Shown one piece after another: positions 1 to 5,025 of a stretch of DNA of 5,025 nucleotides. This stretch comes from Actinomycetota bacterium. Lineage in GTDB: Bacteria; Actinomycetota; Actinomycetes; S36-B12; UBA5976. Under the pieces are notes generated by a model. The model made no database searches, had not been told where the DNA came from, and was given only the letters and a program-made list of their open reading frames with translations. Every line of letters starts with the position of its first letter. Position 1 is the stretch's first letter. The stretch lies in NCBI GenBank assembly GCA_005789325.1, contig SXYE01000007.1, positions 1 to 5,025 on the forward strand, in the 5' to 3' direction. Both the position numbers and the translations under genes were made by a program.

Positions 1-153
1 GGACCAAATCGTGGTCCAGGAAATTTTGGTGGACCAAGAACTAATAATCCAAATGCACCAAGACCTGGTGGACCAAATCGTGGTCCAGGAAATTTTGGTG
101 GACCAAGAACTGGTGGACCAAACAGAGGACCAGGTGGTCCAGGAAATTTTGGC
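1..153 (+). repeat. In-frame direct repeats encoding the Gly/Pro-rich IF2 N-terminus
   Basis: Bases 1-42 recur exactly at 70-111, a period of 69 nt (23 codons), encoding GPNRGPGNFGGPRT. A diverged third copy at 115-153 encodes GPNRGPGGPGNFG, with three extra codons. The repeats lie in the infB reading frame and probably continue left of the window. Each copy also contains a short inverted repeat: GGACCA / TGGTCC with a 5-nt spacer at 1-17 and 70-86, and GGACC / GGTCC at 127-140. Low-complexity glycine-rich repeats are normal in actinobacterial IF2; the exact 42-nt identity points to recent duplication or slippage. There are no unique spacers, so this is not a CRISPR array. Confidence 0.9.
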
Positions 154-2172
154 GCTAACAGATCAAGTGGTCCTGGTGGAATTCCAACAATGCCTGGTGT
201 TCAACCATCAGGACGTCCTGGTCAACGTGGTGGTGCAGGTGGTCGCGGAAACGCAGCGGGTGCTTTTGGTCGTCAAGGCGGAGCAAACAAAAAACGTTCG
301 AAATCAAAACGTGAAAAACGTCAAGAGTTTGAAGATTTCATGGAAGCACCACAACTGGGTGGTGTGCAATTACCAAAAGGTGATGGCAGAACAATTCGTT
401 TGAGTCGTGGTTCATCCTTAATGGACTTGGGTGAAAAAATTGGTGCAAATCCTGCCAGTTTAGTTACTGCACTATTTCATTTAGGTGAAATGGCAACGGC
501 AACTCAATCTTTGCCTGATGAAACATTACAAGTTTTAGGTGTGGAATTAAATTTTGATATTCAAGTAGTTTCTCCTGAAGATGAAGATCGTGAATTACTT
601 GATTCATTTGATGTTTCATTTGGCGAAGATGAAGGCGAACTAGTAATTAGACCCCCTGTAGTAACGATTATGGGTCACGTTGATCATGGTAAAACTTTGT
701 TACTCGACACCATTCGTTCTGCAAATGTGGCTGGTGGAGAAGCCGGTGGAATTACCCAGCACATTGGTGCTTACCAAATTTCTGCCAATGTGGCAGGCGA
801 TGATAGAAAAATAACCTTTATTGACACACCAGGCCACGAAGCATTTACAGCTATGCGTGCTCGTGGTGCCAAAGTAACAGATATTGCAGTTCTGGTAATT
901 GCTGCCGATGATGGCGTAAAACCACAAACTATTGAAGCACTAAATCACGCTCAAGCTGCAGAAGTACCAATTGTGGTAGCGGTAAACAAAGTTGATAAGG
1001 AAGGTGCTGATCCAAATAAAGTTCGCGGTCAACTTTCTGAATATGGATTATTACCAGAAGAATACGGCGGTACATCAATGTTTGTTGATGTTTCCGCAAA
1101 ATCAGGACTAGGAATTGAAAAATTATTAGAATCAATCATTTTAACTGCTGATGCTGCATTGGATTTGCGTTCAAGTCCATCTCAACAAGCTCAAGGTGTG
1201 GCTATCGAAGCTCATCTTGATAAAGGCCGTGGACCTGTTGCCACAGTATTAGTACAACGTGGAACTTTAAAAGCTGGAGATTCAATTGTTGTCGGTGATG
1301 CTTTTGGTCGCGTTCGCGCAATGTTGAATGACAAAGGTGAATCAGTTGAAAGTGCCGGCCCTGCATTTCCAGTACAAGTACTTGGCTTAACAAGTGTGCC
1401 AGGAGCTGGAGATACTTTCTTAGTTGTTGATGAAGATCGCGTGGCAAGACAAATTGCGCAAGCAAGATCTGCTCGAGATAGAAATGCTCAACTTGCTAGA
1501 GGCAAGAAGCGTCATACTTTGGAAGATGTGCTTGACACCTTGAAGAAGGGTGAGACTCAAGAGTTGCGCTTAATTATTAAGGGTGACGTCTCTGGTTCTG
1601 TTGAAGCTTTGGAAGATTCATTAATGAAACTTGAGGTTGGCGAAGATGTTGAATTGCGAGTAATTCATCGTGGGGTTGGCGCAATTGTTAATAGTGATGT
1701 TGACTTGGCTGTTGCTTCAGAGGCAATCATTATTGGTTTCAACGTTCGTGCCGAATCAGGGGCTCGTGAAATGGCAGATCGAGAAGGAGTAGAGCTTCGT
1801 TATTACTCCATTATTTATCAAGCAATTGAAGATATTGAAAAAGCACTCAAAGGCAAACTCAAACCAATTTATGAAGAAGTCCGCTTAGGTTCTGCTGAAA
1901 TTAGAGAAGTGTTTAAGTCAAGCAAAGTTGGAGCAATTGCTGGTGTGATTATTCGTGATGGATTAATTACCAGAAAATCAAAAGCTCGCATTTTGCGTGA
2001 TGGAAGAATGATTACTGAAAACTTAAGCATTGCTTCATTAAGAAGATTTAAAGATGATGTTTCAGAACTAAAAGAAGGCTTCGAAGGTGGTATTTCATTT
2101 GATGGATTTAACGATCTTAAAGTTGAAGACATTATTGAAACCTATGAATTACGCGAAAAGCCTCGCGCTTAA
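1..2172 (+). CDS. infB: Translation initiation factor IF-2, 5'-truncated by window edge
   Basis: This is the GTPase that brings initiator fMet-tRNA to the 30S subunit and promotes 50S joining. The frame is open from base 1, so the true start lies to the left; 723 residues are visible. In visible-residue numbering: a Gly/Pro/Arg/Asn-rich repeat region at about 1-90, a basic stretch at about 97-108, and the conserved IF2 N-terminal domain at about 130-205. The GTPase domain carries G1 GHVDHGKT (225-232), the switch motif GGITQHIGAY, G3 DTPGHEAF (275-282), G4 NKVD (329-332) and G5 SAK (365-367). The domain II beta-barrel is at about 399-480, domain III includes GDVSGSVEA from 528, and the tRNA-binding C2 domain is at about 628-716. 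All catalytic motifs are intact. The glycine-rich N-terminus resembles actinobacterial IF2, which is longer than the B. subtilis form. The stop is 6 nt before rbfA. Identity is certain; only the missing start is unknown. Confidence 0.98.
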   Translation, partial: GPNRGPGNFGGPRTNNPNAPRPGGPNRGPGNFGGPRTGGPNRGPGGPGNFGANRSSGPGGIPTMPGVQPSGRPGQRGGAGGRGNAAGAFGRQGGANKKRSKSKREKRQEFEDFMEAPQLGGVQLPKGDGRTIRLSRGSSLMDLGEKIGANPASLVTALFHLGEMATATQSLPDETLQVLGVELNFDIQVVSPEDEDRELLDSFDVSFGEDEGELVIRPPVVTIMGHVDHGKTLLLDTIRSANVAGGEAGGITQHIGAYQISANVAGDDRKITFIDTPGHEAFTAMRARGAKVTDIAVLVIAADDGVKPQTIEALNHAQAAEVPIVVAVNKVDKEGADPNKVRGQLSEYGLLPEEYGGTSMFVDVSAKSGLGIEKLLESIILTADAALDLRSSPSQQAQGVAIEAHLDKGRGPVATVLVQRGTLKAGDSIVVGDAFGRVRAMLNDKGESVESAGPAFPVQVLGLTSVPGAGDTFLVVDEDRVARQIAQARSARDRNAQLARGKKRHTLEDVLDTLKKGETQELRLIIKGDVSGSVEALEDSLMKLEVGEDVELRVIHRGVGAIVNSDVDLAVASEAIIIGFNVRAESGAREMADREGVELRYYSIIYQAIEDIEKALKGKLKPIYEEVRLGSAEIREVFKSSKVGAIAGVIIRDGLITRKSKARILRDGRMITENLSIASLRRFKDDVSELKEGFEGGISFDGFNDLKVEDIIETYELREKPRA

Positions 2173-2178
2173 ACGATC

Positions 2179-2622
2179 ATGAGTCAAGCACGAGTTCGAA
2201 GAGTCGCTGATCGAATCAAAGAAACAGTTGCTCTTTTATTAGACACCAGAGTAAAAGACCCCCGTTTAGGTTTTGTAACTATTACGGAAGTTCGTATCAC
2301 TGGTGATTTAAGAGAAGCTACAGTTTTCTACACAGTTTTAGGTGATGATGAAAATAGAGCAAGCACCAAAGCAGCACTTGAGTCGGCTAAAGGAATGCTT
2401 CGAAGTGAAGTTGGTAAAGCTCTAGGAATTAGACACACTCCTTCATTGGAATTCTTACTTGATGGAATTCCTGAAAATGCCATTCATATTTCAGAAGTTT
2501 TAAGAACAGCGCAAGAAAGAGATCAAGAATTACAAAAGATTGCTCAAAGTGGAAAATATGCAGCGGGAGAAGATCCATACCGACATAAAGAACGTGATGA
2601 ATCAAATCAAGCAAGCAGCTAA
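2179..2622 (+). CDS. rbfA: 30S ribosome-binding factor RbfA
   Basis: RbfA binds the immature 30S subunit near the 5' end of 16S rRNA and acts in late 30S maturation. The 147-residue protein is a normal length. The conserved core VKDPRLGFVTITEVRIT (residues 25-41) is followed by DLREATVFYTVLG (43-55). The helix around SAKGMLRSEVGKAL (69-82) carries the AxG kink (AKG, 70-72) typical of its KH-like fold. The charged tail ending AGEDPYR (129-135) resembles actinobacterial RbfA. The ATG lies 6 nt after the infB stop with no good Shine-Dalgarno sequence before it, so translation is probably coupled to infB. This start is chosen because MSQARVRRVADRIKE matches the usual N-terminus. The 3' end overlaps truB. 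The infB-rbfA pairing is widely conserved and supports the call. Confidence 0.97.
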   Translation: MSQARVRRVADRIKETVALLLDTRVKDPRLGFVTITEVRITGDLREATVFYTVLGDDENRASTKAALESAKGMLRSEVGKALGIRHTPSLEFLLDGIPENAIHISEVLRTAQERDQELQKIAQSGKYAAGEDPYRHKERDESNQASS

Positions 2623-3511
2623 CGAAATACATGGTTTTGTCATTGTGGACAAACCAACAGGAATGACATCTCATGATGTTGTGCACCAAATAAGAAAATT
2701 GGCAAATACCAGAAAAGTTGGGCACGCTGGAACTCTTGATCCAGATGCAACAGGAGTATTAGTCGTTGGTTTAGGAAAAGCCACAAGACTGCTTACATTT
2801 ATCGTTGCCGACAACAAGACTTATCAAGCAACTATTCGTTTGGGTCAATCTAGAACAACAGATGATGCTCAAGGTGAAATTATTGAAACAAAAAGTTGTG
2901 AGAACATAACCTCAGATTTGATTAAATCTGAAATTGAAAAATTTGTGGGAGATATCCAACAAATTCCATCTTCGGTTAGTGCCATAAAAATTGAGGGCAA
3001 GAGAGCTTATGATCTTGTGCGACTTGGTGAAAAAGTAGAACTTGCGCCAAGATCTGTGCACATAAGTGCTATTGATGTTCATGAAATAAAAAAAGTTGAA
3101 AATTTTATTGACGTCCAAGTAACAGTGCATTGTTCAAGTGGCACTTATATAAGAGCCCTTGCTAGAGATTTAGGAAATAATTTAAATGTGGGGGGACACT
3201 TAACAAGTTTAAGACGTACACAGTCAGGTCAATGGTCGATTAATGATTCACATAAATTATCTGATTTAAAGTCTGGTAACCTTCCAATTATTTCTTTAGC
3301 ACAAATTGCGACCTCAATTTTTCCAAGTGTCACAATTGGAATTGAGGAGATAGAAGAATTAATCCATGGTAGAAATGTGCGAATTGCTCATACACCGGCT
3401 GAAACTTTGGCGGTTATAGATAAGACTCCAACTCTGATTGCATTAGCAAAAGGTGATGGTGTCATGCTTAAACCAAATGTAGTATTTGCAACAGGATCTT
3501 TAGGGGTTTAG
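2597..3511 (+). CDS. truB: tRNA pseudouridine(55) synthase TruB
   Basis: TruB isomerises uridine 55 in the T-loop of tRNAs to pseudouridine. With the ATG at 2597 the protein has 304 residues. It shows GFVIVDKPTGMTSHDV near the N-terminus, then GHAGTLDPDATGVL with the catalytic Asp at residue 48 (codon 2738-2740), the same number as in E. coli TruB. Further motifs are KTYQATIRLGQ (the conserved Tyr region), SSVSAIKIEGKRAYDLVR, and CSSGTYIRALARDLG. The C-terminal part (about 245-304) fits the small TruB C-terminal domain of actinobacteria. The frame is open further upstream to TTG 2540, but those codons lie wholly inside rbfA and have no counterpart in the family. GTG 2594 directly before the ATG is an alternative start. 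Either start overlaps rbfA (26 or 29 nt), and only a weak AAAG lies upstream, so coupled translation is likely. Confidence 0.95.
   Translation: MNQIKQAANEIHGFVIVDKPTGMTSHDVVHQIRKLANTRKVGHAGTLDPDATGVLVVGLGKATRLLTFIVADNKTYQATIRLGQSRTTDDAQGEIIETKSCENITSDLIKSEIEKFVGDIQQIPSSVSAIKIEGKRAYDLVRLGEKVELAPRSVHISAIDVHEIKKVENFIDVQVTVHCSSGTYIRALARDLGNNLNVGGHLTSLRRTQSGQWSINDSHKLSDLKSGNLPIISLAQIATSIFPSVTIGIEEIEELIHGRNVRIAHTPAETLAVIDKTPTLIALAKGDGVMLKPNVVFATGSLGV
3502..3506 (+). promoter_or_regulatory. Shine-Dalgarno sequence of ribF
   Basis: AGGGG lies in the last codons of truB, 12 nt before the ribF ATG. The spacing is rather long, but it is the only purine-rich anti-SD match there. It supports ATG 3519 as the start and shows that ribF initiation sits on the end of truB. 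Confidence 0.5.
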
Positions 3512-3518
3512 TAAATAA

Positions 3519-4463
3519 ATGCAAAGATGGTTTGATTCAAGTCAAGTAAATTTGGGTGCAAAATCCTCTGTTGTGGCAATTGGAGTTTTTGATGGGGTGC
3601 ATCGAGGTCACCAAGATTTAATCTCTCGCGCTAAAGATATTGCAACTTCAAAGTCAACACCACTAATTGCAGTAACTTTTGATCCACATCCTCGAAGTGT
3701 TGTTGGAAGTAATCCACCTTTAGCTTTAGCCTCTTTAGATTTTCGACTAACGCTTTTAGAGCGTTGCGGAGTAGATGCAACCTTGGTTTTACCATTTACA
3801 AAAGAATTAGCTGCTCTTTCTCCTGATGAATTCTTAAAGCAAGTACTTGTTGAGCACCTTCATGCCCATCATGTAGTAGTCGGAGATAATTTCAGATTTG
3901 GGCATAAAGCTTCTGGAGATATTAATTTCTTAAGAAAATTTGGTGAAGCAAATGGGTTTAATACTTCTGTTTTTGAAAGATTTAGCGACGGGTTTGAACC
4001 TTGGTCTTCAACTCGTGCCAGAAACTATATTGAAAATGGTGAAGTTGATAAAGCAACTTCAGTTCTAGGAAGATTTCCCCGTCTGGAAGGTGTTGTAGTT
4101 CATGGTGATCATCGAGGACGTGAACTTGGTTATCCAACAGCAAACTTAGAAACACCTATCAATATGACAATTCCTGAAGATGGAATTTATGCCGGTTATT
4201 TAGTTCGATCAAAAACAAAAGAAGTTCTACCCGCTGCAATTTCAATTGGCACAAATCCTACTTTTGATGGCACAGAAAAAAGAGTGGAAGCCTATGCCTT
4301 GGATAGAACTGACTTGGATCTTTATGGCGAGCAAGTGGCTTTTGATTTCGTGAAGCAGCTTCGAAAAACAGTTAAATTTGCTTCAGTTGACGAGTTAGTC
4401 TCACAAATGGCTCGGGATGTGGAAGAAACAAGGCGTCTCACCAGTCACACATATAACGGCTGA
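3519..4463 (+). CDS. ribF: Bifunctional riboflavin kinase / FAD synthetase RibF
   Basis: RibF phosphorylates riboflavin to FMN and then adenylylates FMN to FAD in the cytoplasm. The 314-residue length is normal. The N-terminal FMN adenylyltransferase domain (about 15-165) has the nucleotidyltransferase motif GVFDGVHRGH (22-31, His28 and His31), VTFDPHP (52-58), GDNFRFGHKASGD (122-134) and the SSTRAR motif (163-168). The C-terminal riboflavin kinase domain (about 185-310) has GVVVHGDHRGRELGYPTANL (191-210, with PTAN at 206-209), GIYAGYLV (222-229), SIGTNPTFDG (242-251), VEAYALD containing the likely catalytic Glu257, and LYGEQV. Both domains look active. It starts 7 nt after the truB stop, so it is probably in the same transcript. 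The truB-ribF-rpsO order is common in bacteria. No FMN-riboswitch-like sequence precedes it, which fits expression from the upstream operon. Confidence 0.97.
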   Translation: MQRWFDSSQVNLGAKSSVVAIGVFDGVHRGHQDLISRAKDIATSKSTPLIAVTFDPHPRSVVGSNPPLALASLDFRLTLLERCGVDATLVLPFTKELAALSPDEFLKQVLVEHLHAHHVVVGDNFRFGHKASGDINFLRKFGEANGFNTSVFERFSDGFEPWSSTRARNYIENGEVDKATSVLGRFPRLEGVVVHGDHRGRELGYPTANLETPINMTIPEDGIYAGYLVRSKTKEVLPAAISIGTNPTFDGTEKRVEAYALDRTDLDLYGEQVAFDFVKQLRKTVKFASVDELVSQMARDVEETRRLTSHTYNG

Positions 4464-4479
4464 TAGCCTAGGAAGTGAC

Positions 4480-4553
4480 GATTTACTGAGCGGGTGCTCG
4501 GTTCATCGCGAATTAAAATCCTTACAAATGAAAATCATTTGTTTAAGCACCCG
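4480..4553 (+). promoter_or_regulatory. Structured rpsO leader, candidate S15 autoregulatory element
   Basis: The 117-nt gap between ribF and rpsO folds by eye into a hairpin at 4486-4501 (6 bp including one G-U, loop GGGU at 4492-4495) and a perfect 8-bp hairpin ACAAATGA / TCATTTGT at 4524-4542 with an AAA loop. The second hairpin can extend to 4521-4547 across a 2-nt bulge. Bases 4491-4498 (CGGGTGCT) are also exactly complementary to 4546-4553 (AGCACCCG). The GGGU loop could therefore pair with ACCC at 4549-4552 as a pseudoknot, or the first hairpin could open into the long pairing. A weak 5-bp helix, 4480-4484 with 4516-4520, may close the 5' part. S15 is known to repress its own mRNA through differing leader structures in several phyla. 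The position 27 nt before the rpsO start fits such a role; the specific function is inferred. Confidence 0.5.
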
Positions 4554-4563
4554 AATAACTAAC

Positions 4564-4568
4564 AAGGA
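4564..4568 (+). promoter_or_regulatory. Shine-Dalgarno sequence of rpsO
   Basis: AAGGA, at the head of a purine-rich run to 4576, lies 12 nt before the rpsO ATG and 10 nt after the 3' strand of the leader pairing. It supports ATG 4581 and would be close enough to be affected by leader folding. Confidence 0.6.
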
Positions 4569-4580
4569 AAGAAGAATTAA

Positions 4581-4850
4581 ATGAGTGAGAAGAAAATCGA
4601 TAAGTCAGCTGTAATCACAAGTTACGCAACTAAATCAGGTGACACTGGTTCACCAGAAGTTCAAGTCGCTTTATTAACCGAACGTGTTAATCATTTGACA
4701 GAACATTTGAAGACTCATAAACACGATCACCATTCACGTCGTGGTTTGTTATTGTTGGTAGGCCGCCGTCGTCGTTTACTCGACTACTTAGCTAAGACTG
4801 ACATCAATAGATACCGTGCTTTGATTGAACGTTTAGGTATTCGTCGCTAA
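4581..4850 (+). CDS. rpsO: 30S ribosomal protein S15
   Basis: S15 is a primary binding protein of the 16S rRNA central domain: it binds the h20-h21-h22 three-way junction and forms part of an intersubunit bridge. The 89 residues equal the E. coli length, and the alignment is colinear throughout. The RNA-binding segments are DTGSPEVQVALLTERVNHL (21-39) and HKHDHHSRRGLL (46-57). His42, Asp49 and Ser52 correspond to E. coli His41, Asp48 and Ser51 (numbered without Met), which contact RNA. The C-terminus LIERLGIRR is the family norm. Its own structured leader and Shine-Dalgarno sequence separate it from ribF. The usual downstream partner in bacteria is pnp, which fits the RNA structure that follows. 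There is nothing unusual in the protein itself. Confidence 0.98.
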   Translation: MSEKKIDKSAVITSYATKSGDTGSPEVQVALLTERVNHLTEHLKTHKHDHHSRRGLLLLVGRRRRLLDYLAKTDINRYRALIERLGIRR

Positions 4851-4881
4851 CTCATTTAATTTATTATTCGAAAAACCAATC

Positions 4882-5020
4882 GGGTAATTAGTTAGAAGAA
4901 ATAAAGAAGATGACCTTCGGTCCTCGGTAGTGATGTCCGGAAAAAGATTTTTTCCGTGCGTCTCGATCGATGACCGGGTCTAAAATTAGTTTTAAATTAT
5001 TTCTTTTAATGAAATTACCC
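4882..5020 (+). other. Long-range helix closing the pnp-leader RNA
   Basis: Two strands 92 nt apart are complementary over 22 bp. Bases 4882-4889 (GGGTAATT) pair perfectly with 5013-5020 (AATTACCC). Bases 4891-4904 pair with 4997-5010 in 14 bp, two of them G-U. Only one small internal loop (A4890 opposite 5011-5012) interrupts the helix. Between the strands lie the Actino-pnp-like core and a 5-bp hairpin, TAAAA / TTTTA with a UUAG loop, at 4981-4994, so the whole would be a multi-branch domain. No open frame of any length occurs in this region. A helix this long is a plausible RNase III substrate. The function is inferred; the complementarity is directly visible. Confidence 0.65.
4911..4980 (+). 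ncRNA. Actino-pnp-like structured RNA (pnp 5' leader core)
   Basis: This non-coding stretch follows rpsO, where actinobacteria usually carry pnp (polynucleotide phosphorylase). By eye it folds into three parts: a hairpin GACC / GGTC at 4912-4922 with a UUC loop; a helix CTCGGT (4923-4928) with ACCGGG (4973-4978), one G-U included; and an enclosed long hairpin at 4932-4962. That hairpin has an 8-bp stem CGGAAAAA / TTTTTCCG (4938-4945 with 4949-4956, GAU loop) and a lower stem GATG / CGTC across a small internal loop. The location and the CCTCGGTAGTG segment agree with my recollection of the Actino-pnp motif described upstream of actinobacterial exoribonuclease genes. No covariance search was run. 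PNPase autoregulates its own leader in E. coli after RNase III cleavage; a similar role here is inferred. Confidence 0.7.
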
Positions 5021-5025
5021 CTGTA

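Noticed and set aside
1..153. CRISPR-like repeat array
   Set aside because: The repeats are in frame in infB, have no unique spacers, and the intervening bases encode the same Gly/Pro-rich composition.
190..192. ATG at 190 as the start of IF2
   Set aside because: The same frame is open back to base 1 and encodes the glycine-rich N-terminal region expected for actinobacterial IF2. Only a weak GGTGGA precedes it. An internal secondary start like those of E. coli IF2 is possible but unsupported.
11..403. Open alternate + frame of 130 codons over the repeat region
   Set aside because: It is a by-product of the repeated GGACCA/GGTCCA units in infB. The product is a low-complexity V/D/Q/L-rich string with no recognisable domain, and it ends within infB.
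700..3130. Several open frames on the - strand (700-927, 929-1135, 1202-1465, 1869-2132, 2429-2725, 2912-3130)
   Set aside because: All lie opposite strongly conserved coding sequence in infB, rbfA or truB. Their translations resemble no family, and they have no ribosome-binding sites or operon context.
4452..4457. TATAAC as a -10 box for an rpsO promoter
   Set aside because: There is no -35-like hexamer at 16-18 nt, no extended -10 TG, and the highly conserved final T is missing. A promoter near the end of ribF is plausible but not shown by the sequence.
4938..4956. Hairpin with A-run and T-run as a rho-independent terminator
   Set aside because: The T-run is inside the stem, and the stem is followed by CCGTGCG rather than a U-tract, so it lacks terminator form on the + strand. 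It fits better as a stem of the leader RNA.
5009..5025. ATG at 5009 as the pnp start
   Set aside because: No Shine-Dalgarno sequence precedes it, the following codons (MKLPL) do not resemble the start of PNPase, and the ATG lies inside the 3' strand of the long helix. The real start is probably past the right edge.

Overview
The window is a compact run of translation and RNA-metabolism genes, all on the + strand: infB (its 5' part lies off the left edge), rbfA, truB, ribF and rpsO. It ends in a structured non-coding stretch that looks like the leader of pnp, whose coding region would begin past the right edge. All five proteins match well-known families with their key residues intact.

The organism is most likely an actinobacterium with an AT-rich, streamlined genome. 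The reasons are the Gly/Pro/Arg/Asn-rich N-terminal region of IF2 leading into an actinobacterial-style block (GAFGR, the KKRSKSKREKRQEF basic stretch, MEAPQLGGV), the AGEDPYR-type tail of RbfA, the TruB C-terminal region and an Actino-pnp-like RNA after rpsO. Base composition is clearly low in GC for the phylum, which by inference suggests a freshwater acI/Nanopelagicales-like or marine lineage; the sequence alone does not settle which.

Layout: 1-2172 infB with a repeat-rich 5' end; 2179-2622 rbfA, 6 nt after infB; 2597-3511 truB, overlapping rbfA by 26 nt; 3519-4463 ribF, 7 nt after truB; 4464-4580 a structured leader for rpsO; 4581-4850 rpsO; 4851-5025 an untranslated region with an elaborate multi-helix RNA. 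The first four genes are packed tightly enough to be one transcript. The two larger gaps flank rpsO and both hold RNA structure, suggesting that post-transcriptional control is concentrated there.

The genes fit one theme. IF2 starts translation, RbfA matures the 30S subunit, TruB makes pseudouridine 55 in tRNA, S15 is a primary 30S assembly protein, and PNPase (expected next) degrades RNA. RibF supplies FMN and FAD and is a usual passenger in this cluster. The most interesting items are the two leader RNAs: a possible S15 autoregulatory pseudoknot before rpsO, and a 22-bp long-range helix enclosing the Actino-pnp-like core.
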